Positions 34,608 to 44,445 are shown, counted from the stretch's first letter. The stretch: DNA of 64,000 bases from Hyphomicrobiales bacterium (GCA_016124805.1 WGND01000009.1:124001-188000), one strand, 5' to 3'. Translations and numbers: made by a program. The notes: a model not told the origin generated them from the sequence alone.

Positions 34608-35453
34608 ATGAGCACGGCCCAGATCAAGACTGTCATTGAAGCGGCGTTTGACGCCCGCGATCAGGTCAATTCCGCCACAAAGGGCGAAATTCGCGAGGCT
34701 GTGGATGCAGCCTTGATGGGTCTGGACAAGGGCGAACTGCGCGTTGCCGAGAAGTTCGACGGCGAATGGCATGTGCATCAGTGGCTGAAAAAGGCCGTTC
34801 TGCTCTCCTTCCGCCTCAATGACATGTCGCTCATTCCCGGCGGTCCTGGCAAGGACACGGGCTGGTGGGACAAGGTCCCCTCCAAATTTGACGGCTGGGC
34901 CGATGCTGAATTCAAAAATGCCGGTTTCCGCGCCGTGCCCAACTGCATCGTGCGCCGCTCGGCCTATATCGCGCCCGGCGTGGTGCTGATGCCTTCTTTC
35001 GTCAATCTGGGGGCCTATGTCGATAGCGCCACCATGGTCGATACCTGGGCCACCGTCGGCTCCTGTGCCCAGATCGGCAAGAACGTGCATATTTCGGGCG
35101 GTGCGGGCATTGGCGGCGTGCTGGAGCCGCTTCAGGCCGGCCCCGTCATCATCGAGGACAACTGCTTTATCGGGGCGCGTTCGGAAGTCGCTGAAGGCGT
35201 GGTCGTGCGCGAAGGCGCGGTGCTCTCCATGGGTGTCTATCTGGGCGCCTCCACCAAGATCATCGACCGTGCCACAGGCGAAGTGCATATCGGCACCGTG
35301 CCGCCCTATGCCGTGGTCGTGCCCGGTTCGCTGCCCGGCAAACCACATTCTGATGGCACACCCACACCGAGCCTTTATTGTGCTGTTATCGTGAAAACGG
35401 TGGATGCGCAGACCCGCTCCAAGACATCAATCAACGAACTTCTGCGCGACTGA
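34608..35453 (+). CDS. dapD: 2,3,4,5-tetrahydropyridine-2,6-dicarboxylate N-succinyltransferase
   Basis: Succinyl-CoA-dependent step of the lysine/diaminopimelate route, making N-succinyl-2-amino-6-ketopimelate for peptidoglycan. The 281-residue protein has the family N-terminal domain and a left-handed beta-helix of hexapeptide repeats ([37 protein letters not shown]). The [11 protein letters not shown] and [12 protein letters not shown] motifs are typical DapD. A strong ribosome binding site and a likely promoter precede it. dapE follows 46 bp downstream in the same direction, so both are likely in one transcript. Confidence 0.97.
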   Translation: MSTAQIKTVIEAAFDARDQVNSATKGEIREAVDAALMGLDKGELRVAEKFDGEWHVHQWLKKAVLLSFRLNDMSLIPGGPGKDTGWWDKVPSKFDGWADAEFKNAGFRAVPNCIVRRSAYIAPGVVLMPSFVNLGAYVDSATMVDTWATVGSCAQIGKNVHISGGAGIGGVLEPLQAGPVIIEDNCFIGARSEVAEGVVVREGAVLSMGVYLGASTKIIDRATGEVHIGTVPPYAVVVPGSLPGKPHSDGTPTPSLYCAVIVKTVDAQTRSKTSINELLRD

Positions 35454-35499
35454 CATGCTGATTTGACGGGCATGGGGTGTCGCGATACACGAGAGACCC

Positions 35500-36693
35500 A
35501 TGGCCACATCATCATCCCCAGCTGCCGCACCCTATGATCCTGTCGAGATTGCCCAGGCACTGATCCGCTGCCCGAGCGTCACGCCGGCAGATGCCGGCGC
35601 ACTGGATGCGCTTGAGGCCTATCTGAAACCCCTCGGCTTTGTCTGCGAGCGCATGCCCTTTTCCGCGCCCGACACGCCCGATATCGACAATCTCTATGCG
35701 CGCATCGGCACGACGGCCCCGCATTTCTGCTTTGCCGGTCACAGCGATGTTGTGCCGGTGGGCAATGCGGATGCCTGGTCGGTTGATCCCTTCGGGGCGG
35801 AGATCAAGGCCGGGCGCCTTTTTGGTCGCGGCGCTGCCGACATGAAGGGCGCGATTGCCTGTTTTGCGGCGGCTGCCTCGCGGCTCATTGCGGAAGGCAG
35901 CATTCCTGGCTCCGTCAGCCTGCTCATTACCGGCGACGAAGAAGGCCCTGCCATCAACGGTACGCAGCGCATGCTCGAAAAGCTTGCCGCGCGGGGCGAG
36001 ACTATCGACCATTGCCTTGTCGGCGAACCGACCAGCGTCAACAAGCTTGGCGACATGATCAAGATCGGTCGGCGCGGCAGCATCAATGGCTGGCTGACGG
36101 TGACCGGCACGCAGGGCCATGTCGCCTATCCGCATCTGGCCGACAATCCCGTGCCGCTGCTTCTGGAAATGCTCAAGCGCCTGAATGACCATGTGCTTGA
36201 TGAGGGCACGCCGCATTTCCAGCCCTCCAATCTCGAAATCACAACCATTGATGTCGGCAATCCGACAACCAATGTCATTCCGGGCGTGGCGCGCGGCACC
36301 GTCAATATCCGCTTCAATGATCTGCATGATGGCGCCTCGCTCGATAGCTGGATGCGGCAGATGCTTGATGAGGTCGTCGCCGAAAAGGGCGGCACTTATG
36401 AATTGAAGACTTACAATTCCGGCAATGCCTTTCTGACGACACCCGGCGATTTTTCGGCGCTCGCCTCACGGGCTGTTGAAAAGGTCACCGGACTGACGCC
36501 GGAGCTCTCAACGAGCGGGGGCACGTCGGATGCACGTTTCATCTGCAAATATGCACCCGTCATGGAATTCGGCCTGACAAATGCCACCATGCATAAGACA
36601 GATGAAAATGTACCGGTCGCAGATATGCGCCAGCTGGCCGATATCTACGAAGCCCTGTTGCGCAGCTATTTTGCAACGCCTCCTGCGTCCTGA
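35500..36693 (+). CDS. dapE: Succinyl-diaminopimelate desuccinylase
   Basis: M20-family dizinc hydrolase of 397 residues that releases LL-diaminopimelate from its N-succinyl form. Zinc ligands and catalytic residues appear in order: [37 protein letters not shown], and the C-terminal His in [11 protein letters not shown]. The lid/dimerisation domain lies between. Length matches the family. It follows dapD and comes before a membrane protein gene and murI, so four genes at 34608-38154 combine diaminopimelate and D-glutamate supply for peptidoglycan. Confidence 0.96.
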   Translation: MATSSSPAAAPYDPVEIAQALIRCPSVTPADAGALDALEAYLKPLGFVCERMPFSAPDTPDIDNLYARIGTTAPHFCFAGHSDVVPVGNADAWSVDPFGAEIKAGRLFGRGAADMKGAIACFAAAASRLIAEGSIPGSVSLLITGDEEGPAINGTQRMLEKLAARGETIDHCLVGEPTSVNKLGDMIKIGRRGSINGWLTVTGTQGHVAYPHLADNPVPLLLEMLKRLNDHVLDEGTPHFQPSNLEITTIDVGNPTTNVIPGVARGTVNIRFNDLHDGASLDSWMRQMLDEVVAEKGGTYELKTYNSGNAFLTTPGDFSALASRAVEKVTGLTPELSTSGGTSDARFICKYAPVMEFGLTNATMHKTDENVPVADMRQLADIYEALLRSYFATPPAS

Positions 36694-36702
36694 AGGCTGA
36701 AC

Positions 36703-37311
36703 ATGCTCAGTGCCGTCGAAATTGTCCGAAGCCTGAACGGGGTCTGGCGCATCATCCGTCGGGATGCCTCTGCCGTCGGCTTTTTCGACCTGAGCTATGA
36801 AGGTTTCCTCCGGTCCTTCGCAGCGATGTTTGTGGCCATGCCCTTCATCATTTTTTCCGCCGGAGCTGTCCTCCACATGGCGCTCGAAATTCCCGAGAGC
36901 CGCGATTATTACGTCGCCGTGTCGCCCACGCTTTATGCGCTGGTGGAACTGGGCGACACCATGGTCTGCTGGGCGATCCTCCTGCTCGTCATGGTGCCCG
37001 TGTCGCGACAGATGGAACTGGGACGTTCTTTCACGAGCTATGCCATCACCTATAATTGGGGGGCGGCGCTCACACATATGCTGTTTGCCCTGCCGCTCGC
37101 GCTCTACATGCTCGGCGCTTTTCAATATCAGACCGCCGTCCTGCTCTCGCTGCCGGTCATGGCGCTTGTCGGCTATTATCGCTGGCTCATTGCCCGCCAG
37201 GTGCTGGGCGCCACAGCACTTGCCGCCAGCGGCATTGTGGTTCTCGATTTTCTGATCAGCCTGACCATCAATGAAATTTCGGGCCTGATCTTTTTTCCCA
37301 ATCTGAGCTGA
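36703..37311 (+). CDS. Unknown multi-pass membrane protein between dapE and murI
   Basis: 202-residue integral membrane protein that I do not recognise. Four or five hydrophobic segments are visible, around residues 38-60 (FAAMFVAMPFIIFSAGAVL), 80-100 (DTMVCWAILLLVMVPV), 115-160 (HMLFALPLALYMLG and AVLLSLPVMALVGYY) and 165-190 (ATALAASGIVVLDFLISL). The N-terminal 35 residues are amphipathic with basic residues. It starts 10 bp after dapE and is followed 10 bp later by murI, so it is probably in the same operon. Context suggests a link to envelope precursor supply but nothing in the sequence proves it. Confidence 0.75.
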   Translation: MLSAVEIVRSLNGVWRIIRRDASAVGFFDLSYEGFLRSFAAMFVAMPFIIFSAGAVLHMALEIPESRDYYVAVSPTLYALVELGDTMVCWAILLLVMVPVSRQMELGRSFTSYAITYNWGAALTHMLFALPLALYMLGAFQYQTAVLLSLPVMALVGYYRWLIARQVLGATALAASGIVVLDFLISLTINEISGLIFFPNLS

Positions 37312-37320
37312 GTGATCGCC

Positions 37321-38154
37321 ATGGCGCGCAAATTCGATAATCGCCCGATCGGTGTTTTTGATTCAGGCATTGGCGGCATCACGGTGCTCAAAGCGCTGCG
37401 CGCGCGCCTGCCGCATGAAAACCTGATCTATCTGGGCGATACGGCCCGCCTGCCCTATGGCACCAAGAGTGCAGAAACCGTGACAGCCTATGCCACACAG
37501 GCCACGCGCAATCTGATGACGCATGACATCAAGATGGCCGTTATTGCCTGCAACACGGCAGCCTCCGTGGCGCTGGAACCGCTCTCGGCGGCGCTTGATC
37601 CCCTGCCCGTAATCGGCGTGGTGGGGCCGGGTGCGGAAGCAGGCGTCAAAGCCTCAAAGAATGGCCATATCGCCGTTCTCGCTACCGAAGCAACAGTGCG
37701 CGGCGGGGCCTATCTGCGCGCCATTCATGCGCTCGCACCACAGGCCGATGTCGTGCAGAAGGCTTGCGGGCTCTTTGTCACACTCGCCGAAGAAGGCTGG
37801 ATCAAGGGTGATGTCGCTGAAGCAGCCGCGCGGCGCTATCTCGAACCACTTTTCAAGGGACGCCAAAAGCCCGACACCATCGTGCTGGGCTGCACCCATT
37901 TTCCCGTGCTGGCCAGAGTAATTGCGCGGGTGGTGGGCCCGGGCGTGAAGCTTGTCGATTCAGCCGCCACGACCGCGCGCGCCGTCGAACTGGCACTGAC
38001 CGAGAAAGGTCTCACCACAAACCGGCGCGGCAAGGGCAAGGTGCGGTTTCTGGCAACCGACAGCGCGGAACGCTTTGCCCGCGTGGGCGGCATTTTCTTT
38101 GGTGAGGATATCACAGCCAAGCAGGTCGAGCTTGTGGACCTGTTGCCGGGGTGA
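37321..38154 (+). CDS. murI: Glutamate racemase
   Basis: Interconverts L- and D-glutamate, providing D-Glu for peptidoglycan. The 277-residue cofactor-independent racemase shows FDSGIGGITVLKALR, YLGDTARLPYG, and the two catalytic cysteines in VIACNTAASVAL and VLGCTHFPVL. The ATG at 37321 gives MARKFDNRPIGVFDSG; a GTG at 37312, directly after the upstream stop, would add three residues and is less likely. It is the last gene of the dapD-dapE cluster; palindromic repeats follow. Confidence 0.95.
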   Translation: MARKFDNRPIGVFDSGIGGITVLKALRARLPHENLIYLGDTARLPYGTKSAETVTAYATQATRNLMTHDIKMAVIACNTAASVALEPLSAALDPLPVIGVVGPGAEAGVKASKNGHIAVLATEATVRGGAYLRAIHALAPQADVVQKACGLFVTLAEEGWIKGDVAEAAARRYLEPLFKGRQKPDTIVLGCTHFPVLARVIARVVGPGVKLVDSAATTARAVELALTEKGLTTNRRGKGKVRFLATDSAERFARVGGIFFGEDITAKQVELVDLLPG

Positions 38155-38184
38155 CGAGACCAGAACGGCCCGACTTTCCTCAGC

Positions 38185-38253
38185 TGTCACCCCGGACCTG
38201 TTCCGGGGTCCATCGTCTGGTGCATGGATCCCGGCACGAGGCCGGGATGACAC
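38185..38253. repeat. Pair of palindromic repeat units between murI and truA
   Basis: Two units in opposite orientation: ACCCCGGA/TCCGGGGT (38189-38209, loop CCTGT) and ATCCCGGC/GCCGGGAT (38228-38248, loop ACGAG). The second matches the unit at 30482-30502 except for one loop base, including the GGAT start and GATGAC end. They sit between convergent genes and could also form transcript ends for both, though without T-runs. Same family as the cluster at 30433-30569. Confidence 0.8.
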
Positions 38254-38281
38254 CAAAAATGCTGAAGGAACTTCGAACGCT

Positions 38282-39022
38282 CTATTCGTAGTCCACGCGC
38301 AGCAGATAGAGGCCATCGGATGGCGCAACCGGACCGCAAGCCGCACGGTCTTTTGCTTTCAGGGCACGGTCCACATCGCGCGCGGTCCATTTGCCCTCGC
38401 CGACCATTTTCAATGTGCCGACAATCGAGCGCACCTGATTATGCAGGAAAGACCGCGCCCGGCAGATGATCTCGATATCCTCGCCATAGCCCGAGACGCT
38501 GACTTCATCCATGGTCTTGACCGGGGATTTTGCCTGACACTGAACGGAGCGGAATGTCGTAAAATCGTGACGCCCGACCAGCACTTGCGCGGCGGCGTGC
38601 ATGGCCTCGGCATCCAGTGGCTTATGCACCAGCCAGGCCTGATGACGGTCAAGCGTGAGCGGCGCGCGGCGATTGATGATACGATACATATAGTGCCGCT
38701 TGATCGCGCCAAAGCGCGCCTCAAAATCATCGCTGACCTGTTCAGCCTCTACAATGGCCACGGGATGCGGGCGCATATGCGCATTGACAGCATCGCGCAA
38801 CGTATCGGTCGCCACCGCTTTCTCAAGATCAACATGGGCAACCTGCCCCAGCGCATGGACGCCGGCATCGGTGCGCCCCGCGCCATTGACGCGAATATCC
38901 TGCCCGCAAAAGCCCTTGAAGCCTGCCTCAAGCACATCCTGCACCGCGCCACCGCCCGTCTGGCTCTGCCAGCCGATAAAGGGCGCGCCGTCATATTCAA
39001 TGGTGAGTTTGTAGCGCGGCAT
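38282..39022 (-). CDS. truA: tRNA pseudouridine synthase A
   Basis: Converts uridines 38-40 in the tRNA anticodon arm to pseudouridine. The 246-residue enzyme starts [21 protein letters not shown] and has the catalytic Asp in [15 protein letters not shown], plus [16 protein letters not shown] and [14 protein letters not shown], all TruA hallmarks. Its ATG overlaps the fmt stop by 1 bp (TGATG), so translation is coupled. It closes the def-fmt-truA operon. Confidence 0.96.
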   Translation of the reverse strand: MPRYKLTIEYDGAPFIGWQSQTGGGAVQDVLEAGFKGFCGQDIRVNGAGRTDAGVHALGQVAHVDLEKAVATDTLRDAVNAHMRPHPVAIVEAEQVSDDFEARFGAIKRHYMYRIINRRAPLTLDRHQAWLVHKPLDAEAMHAAAQVLVGRHDFTTFRSVQCQAKSPVKTMDEVSVSGYGEDIEIICRARSFLHNQVRSIVGTLKMVGEGKWTARDVDRALKAKDRAACGPVAPSDGLYLLRVDYE

Positions 39023-39969
39023 CAGATGATCTTTTCATTCAGTTCAAGCGCAAAGCCGCGCAGGAATTCATCTGCCTGCATGGGTTTTGCGCCAGCGCGC
39101 TGCAGCTCCGAAATGCAGAGTGCGCCTGTGCCGCACGCAATGGTGATGCCGTTTTCATCCTCACTTCCAAGCGCCATCACATGGCCTGCCTCGCCCTTGC
39201 CTGCGACGGGCTTTGCACGCAGCACTTTCACACGCACGGGGCTGCCCTCGCGCATGACCTCGAAAAAGGCGCCGGGGAAAGGCGTCAGCCCGCGAATATG
39301 GCAATCGATGTCAGTGGCATCTTTCATCCAGTCAATGCGGGCCTCGGATTTTTCGATCTTGCGCGCATAAGTGACACCCTCTTCGCTCTGGGGCATGGGC
39401 GTCAATTGATCGAGCCGGCCCAGCGCGTCGACCATCAGCGCGGCACCTGTTTCAGCCAGACGGTCATGCAGGCTCGCAGCCGTCTCATCGGGCGCGATGG
39501 GCAAGGTCGCGCCGAGCAGCACGGGGCCGGTGTCGAGCCCTTTTTCCATCTGCATCACCATGACGCCGGTTTCGCTGTCACCTGCCATGATGGCGCGCTG
39601 GATGGGGGCTGCCCCGCGCCAGCGCGGCAGGAGCGAGGCATGCAGATTGAGGCAACCGAAACGGGGCGCATGCAGCACAGGCTCGGGCAGCAGCAGCCCA
39701 TAGGCCACAACCACGGCGACATCGAGATCAAGGGTGGCAAATTTCTGCTGCTCGGCCTCATCCTTGAGCGAGAGTGGCGTAAAGACGGGAATGTTTTTTT
39801 CCGCCGCAAAGCGGTGCACCGGCGATGGCTGCTCGCTCATGCCGCGCCCGGCACGACGTGGCGGCTGGGAATAGACCGCGACTACGTCATGACCCGCCTT
39901 GAGGATCGCATCCAGCACATGCAGGGAAAAATCAGGCGTGCCCATAAAGGCGAGGCGCAGCTTGGTCAT
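39022..39969 (-). CDS. fmt: Methionyl-tRNA formyltransferase
   Basis: Formylates initiator Met-tRNA using 10-formyl-tetrahydrofolate. The 315-residue protein has the formyltransferase domain with [12 protein letters not shown] near the N terminus, the [16 protein letters not shown] catalytic segment (Asn and His in [13 protein letters not shown], Asp in [20 protein letters not shown]), and the C-terminal tRNA-binding barrel. It follows def by 32 bp and overlaps truA by 1 bp. Pairing with peptide deformylase is the common bacterial arrangement. Confidence 0.96.
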   Translation of the reverse strand: MTKLRLAFMGTPDFSLHVLDAILKAGHDVVAVYSQPPRRAGRGMSEQPSPVHRFAAEKNIPVFTPLSLKDEAEQQKFATLDLDVAVVVAYGLLLPEPVLHAPRFGCLNLHASLLPRWRGAAPIQRAIMAGDSETGVMVMQMEKGLDTGPVLLGATLPIAPDETAASLHDRLAETGAALMVDALGRLDQLTPMPQSEEGVTYARKIEKSEARIDWMKDATDIDCHIRGLTPFPGAFFEVMREGSPVRVKVLRAKPVAGKGEAGHVMALGSEDENGITIACGTGALCISELQRAGAKPMQADEFLRGFALELNEKII

Positions 39970-40001
39970 GGCCTGCTCTCCGGCGGGGTCAAGGCGGCCA
40001 A

Positions 40002-40529
40002 TCAGGCCGTTACCTTTTCCTGCTGCGATTTTTTCTGCTTGAGCAGCTTCTTCAGCATCATCTCGCGTTTGACGCGCGAGAGATGGTCGATGAAGAGCAC
40101 CCCTTTGAGATGATCCATTTCATGCTGCAGGCAGGTGGCCAGAAGCCCGTCGCAGTCCATCTCGCGAATTTCGCCCTGATAATCGAGGAAGCGCACGCGG
40201 CACTGCGCGGGGCGTTCCACATCCTCATAGAAATCAGGCACCGAGAGGCAGCCCTCTTCATAGATGGCGTGATCTTCCGAGGTGCTGAGAATTTCGGGAT
40301 TGACGAAATAGCGCGGGGCTGGTGCGTCGTCCTCGCCCGACAGATCCATGACGATGACCTGCTTGGGCACACCCACCTGAATGGCGGCCAGACCGATACC
40401 GGGGGCCGCATACATGGTTTCGAGCATGTCATCCATGAGCGCACGCAGCTCGTCGTCCACCTTTTCAACGGGTGTCGAGACCTGCTTGAGGCGCGGATCG
40501 GGCGCTGTGATGATGTTTCGTAGGGCCAT
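40002..40529 (-). CDS. def: Peptide deformylase
   Basis: Removes the N-formyl group from new proteins. The 175-residue metalloenzyme carries all three signatures: [17 protein letters not shown] and QHEMDHLKG, giving the Cys and two His metal ligands and the catalytic Glu. The C terminus has a Lys-rich tail ([13 protein letters not shown]) as in many bacterial Def proteins that dock on the ribosome. It leads the def-fmt-truA run and is divergent from rmuC, with 111 bp between starts. Confidence 0.96.
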   Translation of the reverse strand: MALRNIITAPDPRLKQVSTPVEKVDDELRALMDDMLETMYAAPGIGLAAIQVGVPKQVIVMDLSGEDDAPAPRYFVNPEILSTSEDHAIYEEGCLSVPDFYEDVERPAQCRVRFLDYQGEIREMDCDGLLATCLQHEMDHLKGVLFIDHLSRVKREMMLKKLLKQKKSQQEKVTA

Positions 40530-40640
40530 GAGCTTGAAATAAGCGCCTGAGAGGAAACGGTCAAGATGGCGGGGGATGCGATTGCCCCCTTGAGGGCGGG
40601 AATCGGGCTATATTCAGGGCCAAATCAAAGGATGACGGCC

Positions 40641-42170
40641 ATGGAATATCTCAATAATCCCCAAATTGCTGCGACCCTCATTATGGGCGCTGTCCTGGCC
40701 GTGCTCGGGCTTGCCGCCATTATCCTCCTGCTCACGCGCAAGACATCGGGCGATTTTTCCGCCCTCGAGGTCAAGATTGACGATCTGACGGCCCGGCTGA
40801 GCACACTTGATCACGACTACAAGACCCAGAATGGCGCGATCACGGCCATGGCAGCGGCCCAGTCGACCAATGCGGGCGAGTTGACCCGGACGCTGAATGA
40901 ACGCCTTGATCAGGGCATCAAGACCATTCAGGCCGCCGTTCAGGCCATGGACAAGAGCGCCGAGGCGGGTCGTGAAGCCTTGCGCGAACTGGTGGAGCAA
41001 AAGCTGGACGTCTCGACCACCAAACACAGCGAGGCGGCTACCGCGCTGCGCAACGAGCTCACCAGGAATTTCACCGAGACGAGCAATCTCATCACCCAGA
41101 CCATGCGGCAGATGGGTGCCGACCAGCAGGCGCGCCTCAATGAATTTTCCGCCCGCATCGTCGAACTCACCAAGCAGCAGGGCGAGGGACAGGAAAAACT
41201 GCGCCTGACGCTTGAGTCCCAGCTCGACAAGCTGCGGCAGGAAAACAGCGTCAAGCTCGACGAGATGCGCCAGACGGTCGATGAAAAACTACAATCAACA
41301 CTTGAGAAGCGGCTGGGTGAATCCTTCAAGACCGTCAGCGAGCAGCTCAAGCATGTGCATGAGGGTCTGGGCGAGATGCAGAATCTCGCGACCGGCGTTG
41401 GCGATCTCAAGCGGGTGCTCACCAATGTGAAGACACGCGGCACCTGGGCTGAAATCCAGCTCGGCATGTTGCTGGAAGATTATCTCGCCGCCGAGCAATT
41501 CGTGGTCAATGCCACGATGAAACCCGGCAGTACAGAGCGCGTCGAATTTGCCATCCGCTTTCCCGCACGCGATGGCGACGACACCGATATCTTCCTGCCC
41601 ATCGACTCCAAGTTCCCCCGCGAGGATTATGAGCGGCTGGTGGTGGCCTCGGAAGCAGGCGACATTGCCGCGGTGGAGGCGGCGGCTCAGGCCCTGGAAA
41701 ATTCCATCAGGAATTCCGCCAAGACCATTTCGGAAAAATACATCAACCCGCCGCATACCACCGATTTCGGCATTCTGTTCCTGCCCACCGAAGGCCTTTT
41801 TGCCGAAGTGCTGCGTCGCCCCGGCTTTCTGGAAAAGCTGCAGCGCGAATATCGCGTCACCGTTGCCGGCCCCACCACGCTTTCCTCGCTGCTCAGCGCC
41901 TTCCAGATGGGCTTCCGCTCGCTCGCCATTCAGCAGCGCTCGGGCGAGGTCTGGAAAATCCTCGGGGCGGTCCGCACCGAATTCGGCAAGCATGGTCAGG
42001 TCCTCAAGCGCCTCAAGGATCAGCTCAATGCTGCCTCCAACAGTGTCGATGCGCTGGGAACGCGCACACGCGCCATGAACAAGCAGCTGCGTGATGTCGA
42101 GGCGCTGCCGACAGGGGGCACACCGGACCTGCTGGAGCTTGTGACCCCGGATGACGAGGACAGCGACTGA
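40641..42170 (+). CDS. rmuC: DNA recombination protein RmuC
   Basis: 509-residue protein of the RmuC family, which limits inversions at short repeats and has a PD-(D/E)XK-like nuclease fold. A single N-terminal membrane helix (about residues 8-30) is followed by a long coiled coil to about residue 230 (many Glu/Gln/Lys heptads such as RLTLESQLDKLRQENSVKLDEM), then the conserved domain with TRGTWAEIQLGMLLEDYL, and DIFLPIDSKFPREDYERL containing the predicted acidic/Lys active site, and TTLSSLLSAFQMGFRSLAIQ. The ATG at 40641 has AAAGGA 8 nt upstream. Confidence 0.93.
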   Translation: MEYLNNPQIAATLIMGAVLAVLGLAAIILLLTRKTSGDFSALEVKIDDLTARLSTLDHDYKTQNGAITAMAAAQSTNAGELTRTLNERLDQGIKTIQAAVQAMDKSAEAGREALRELVEQKLDVSTTKHSEAATALRNELTRNFTETSNLITQTMRQMGADQQARLNEFSARIVELTKQQGEGQEKLRLTLESQLDKLRQENSVKLDEMRQTVDEKLQSTLEKRLGESFKTVSEQLKHVHEGLGEMQNLATGVGDLKRVLTNVKTRGTWAEIQLGMLLEDYLAAEQFVVNATMKPGSTERVEFAIRFPARDGDDTDIFLPIDSKFPREDYERLVVASEAGDIAAVEAAAQALENSIRNSAKTISEKYINPPHTTDFGILFLPTEGLFAEVLRRPGFLEKLQREYRVTVAGPTTLSSLLSAFQMGFRSLAIQQRSGEVWKILGAVRTEFGKHGQVLKRLKDQLNAASNSVDALGTRTRAMNKQLRDVEALPTGGTPDLLELVTPDDEDSD

Positions 42171-42329
42171 GAATGCGGCGCAATTTTAGCGTTTTCTGCG
42201 AATGAAACGCATCATCAGTCCACGTCATATTATTTCTTTGTGACAGACGGAATTTCACATTCGTCACGTATATGATCCTGATTATCATCCGGCGCCGCTC
42301 TTAATCGCGCCTCAAGTTCAGGATCCAAA

Positions 42330-42950
42330 ATGACCGACACCCCGCAAGCCCAGATCAAGGTCTGGGATATTTTTATCCGGATATTTCACTGGACCCTCGT
42401 GGTCGCCTTTTCCATCGCCTTCTTCACCGAGGGCGACCCCTTCTGGCTGCACACAAGCGCTGGCTTCGTGGTGGCCGGGCTTGTGGCCGCGCGTCTCGTG
42501 TGGGGGGTCGTCGGACCCGAGCATGCCCGCTTCAAAAATTTCGCCTATGGGCCGCGCGCCGTCTTTGGCTATCTCTTTGATCTCATCCGCTTTCGCTCCA
42601 GCCGCTATCTGGGGCACAGCCCCGCTGGCGGGGCCATGGTGATTGCGCTGATGATTGGCCTTGTCGGGACAACGGCAAGCGGGATCACTATGTATTTCAC
42701 ACATGAGGAACCTGACATTCGGAGCGAAAGCGTGATGTCAGCGGACGTGATGCACATTGAACAGGGTGACGAAGACGCGCATGACGATGGCAAAGAGCAC
42801 GAAGAAAGCTTCATTGTGGAAGTTCATGACGTACTCGGGCACCTCACTTTCTTTCTGGTGCTCTTCCATATTGCCGGGGTGACGCTGGCAAGCTTTGCCC
42901 ATCACGAAAATCTGTCCCGCGCCATGATCACTGGCATGAAACGGCCATAG
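42330..42950 (+). CDS. Cytochrome b561-type (hydrogenase cytochrome b-like) membrane protein
   Basis: 206-residue membrane protein with four hydrophobic segments and histidines placed as heme b ligands: RIFHWTLVVAFS, WLHTSAGFVVAGLVAARLVWGVVGPEHARF, and HDVLGHLTFFLVLFHIAG in the last helices. This is the COG3658-type cytochrome b that passes electrons between quinones and a partner protein. No hydrogenase or other partner is adjacent. Before the last helix pair lies an unusually acidic and His-containing loop (about residues 130-165) of a kind that might bind metal. An imperfect dyad precedes the gene (42239-42268). Confidence 0.85.
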   Translation: MTDTPQAQIKVWDIFIRIFHWTLVVAFSIAFFTEGDPFWLHTSAGFVVAGLVAARLVWGVVGPEHARFKNFAYGPRAVFGYLFDLIRFRSSRYLGHSPAGGAMVIALMIGLVGTTASGITMYFTHEEPDIRSESVMSADVMHIEQGDEDAHDDGKEHEESFIVEVHDVLGHLTFFLVLFHIAGVTLASFAHHENLSRAMITGMKRP

Positions 42951-43005
42951 TTATCCGCTCTTCGCCCCAAAAAGAGGGCGCGGTGTCTCCTTTCCTTTGT
43001 TAGGC

Positions 43006-43038
43006 TTGCCCCGGCATGTGCAGACATGTCCGGGGCAA
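43006..43038 (+). promoter_or_regulatory. Stable hairpin in the leader of the AGCS symporter gene
   Basis: TTGCCCCGG-C-ATGT and ACATG-TCCGGGGCAA pair over 13 bp with one bulge and a 4-nt loop, ending 26 bp before the symporter ATG. No T-run follows, so it is not a standard terminator. No glycine riboswitch core is visible. It may affect translation or mRNA stability. Confidence 0.45.
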
Positions 43039-43064
43039 TCGCTGAAACAAAAGGGGACTGGGGT

Positions 43065-44423
43065 ATGGAAACGGTTGAAGCATTTGTAGGCTGGCTCGAC
43101 GGCCTGTTATGGGGCGTCCCCATGCTGGTGGCGCTCTCCACGGTCGGCGTCTTCCTGATGATCGGCCTGCGTTTCATCCCCTTGCGCAAAATCCCCGCCG
43201 CCTTTGCCCTTATCCGCAAACCATCTGCGGGCGCAGGTGATATCTCGTCATTCCAGGCCCTGATGACCGCGCTTGCCGCTACCGTCGGGACCGGCAACAT
43301 TGCCGGTGTTGCCACGGCCATCTTCCTCGGCGGCCCCGGCGCGCTGTTCTACATGTGGCTGATTGCCCTTGTCGGCATGGCGACAAAATATGCCGAAGCT
43401 GTCTGTGCCATCGCCTATCGCGAAGTTGATGCCAATGGCGATCATGTCGGCGGGCCGATGTATTACATCAAGAATGGGGTGGGGAAGACATATCCGGCCC
43501 TGGCGGCTGTGCTCGCGCCTGCCTTTGCCATCTTCACGGCGCTTGCCGGTTTTGGTATCGGCAATGGCGTGCAGGCCAACACGGTTGCGCATGCGCTGGA
43601 TGTAAATTTCGGCGTCCCTGTGATGTGGTCAGGCCTCTTCATGATGGTGGCGGTCGGCCTCGTCCTTATCGGCGGCATCCGTCGCATTGGTGAGGTCGCC
43701 GGCGCGCTCGTGCCGGCCATGATCGTGCTCTATATGGGCGCGGCCATTATCATCCTCATCATCAATGCCGCTGCCATCCCCGACGCGCTTGCCCTCGTGT
43801 TCCGCCATGCCTTCGAGCCCGCGGCCGCAACAGGCGGCTTTGCGGGCGCAACGGTTGCCGCGGCCATGCGCTTTGGTATCGCGCGCGGCGTCTTTTCCAA
43901 TGAAGCCGGTCTTGGCAGTGCGCCCATCGCGCATGCCGCCGCCAAGACAAATGATCCGGTGCAGCAGGGCCTGATCGGCATGCTCGGCACCTTCATCGAC
44001 ACGCTGATCGTGTGCACGCTCACAGGCATGGTCATTCTGACCTCAGGCCATTGGGATGGTGGTGCCACAGGGGCCGAGCTGACCAGTGAGGCCTTTTCCG
44101 CTACCTTCAGCTATGGCAACACGATTGTCGCGATTGCGCTGTCGCTCTTTGCCTTCACGACACTTCTGGGCTGGAGCTATTATGGCGAACGCGCCGTCGC
44201 CTATCTCTTCGGCACCAAAGGCATCATGCCCTATCGCATCATCTGGGTGCTGGCGATCCCGGTGGGGGCCATGACGAGCCTTGATTTCATGTGGCTGCTG
44301 GCTGACGCACTCAACGCCATGATGGCCATTCCCAACCTCATCGCGCTGGTCATTCTGGCGCCGGGCGTCTTTGAGCTGACGCGCAACTATTTTGCCACTG
44401 GCGGGCTGACCGCTGGCGACTGA
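43065..44423 (+). CDS. Alanine/glycine:cation symporter (AGCS family)
   Basis: Sodium- or proton-coupled amino acid importer of 452 residues in the inner membrane, with about 10 hydrophobic helices. The family signature is seen as ATVGTGNIAGVATAIFLGGPGALFYMW, followed by KYAEAVCAIAYRE, GGPMYYIKNG and GVFSNEAGLGSAPIAHAAAKT. Expected substrates are D/L-alanine and glycine. The ATG at 43065 is preceded by GGGGAC; an in-frame ATG 39 bp upstream lies inside the leader hairpin. A bidirectional terminator follows. Confidence 0.94.
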   Translation: METVEAFVGWLDGLLWGVPMLVALSTVGVFLMIGLRFIPLRKIPAAFALIRKPSAGAGDISSFQALMTALAATVGTGNIAGVATAIFLGGPGALFYMWLIALVGMATKYAEAVCAIAYREVDANGDHVGGPMYYIKNGVGKTYPALAAVLAPAFAIFTALAGFGIGNGVQANTVAHALDVNFGVPVMWSGLFMMVAVGLVLIGGIRRIGEVAGALVPAMIVLYMGAAIIILIINAAAIPDALALVFRHAFEPAAATGGFAGATVAAAMRFGIARGVFSNEAGLGSAPIAHAAAKTNDPVQQGLIGMLGTFIDTLIVCTLTGMVILTSGHWDGGATGAELTSEAFSATFSYGNTIVAIALSLFAFTTLLGWSYYGERAVAYLFGTKGIMPYRIIWVLAIPVGAMTSLDFMWLLADALNAMMAIPNLIALVILAPGVFELTRNYFATGGLTAGD

Positions 44424-44445
44424 GAATTGCACCTGACTGACATGG

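Noticed and set aside
42951..43064. Glycine riboswitch ahead of the AGCS gene
   Set aside because: The conserved aptamer core is not visible and the leader is too short for a tandem aptamer.
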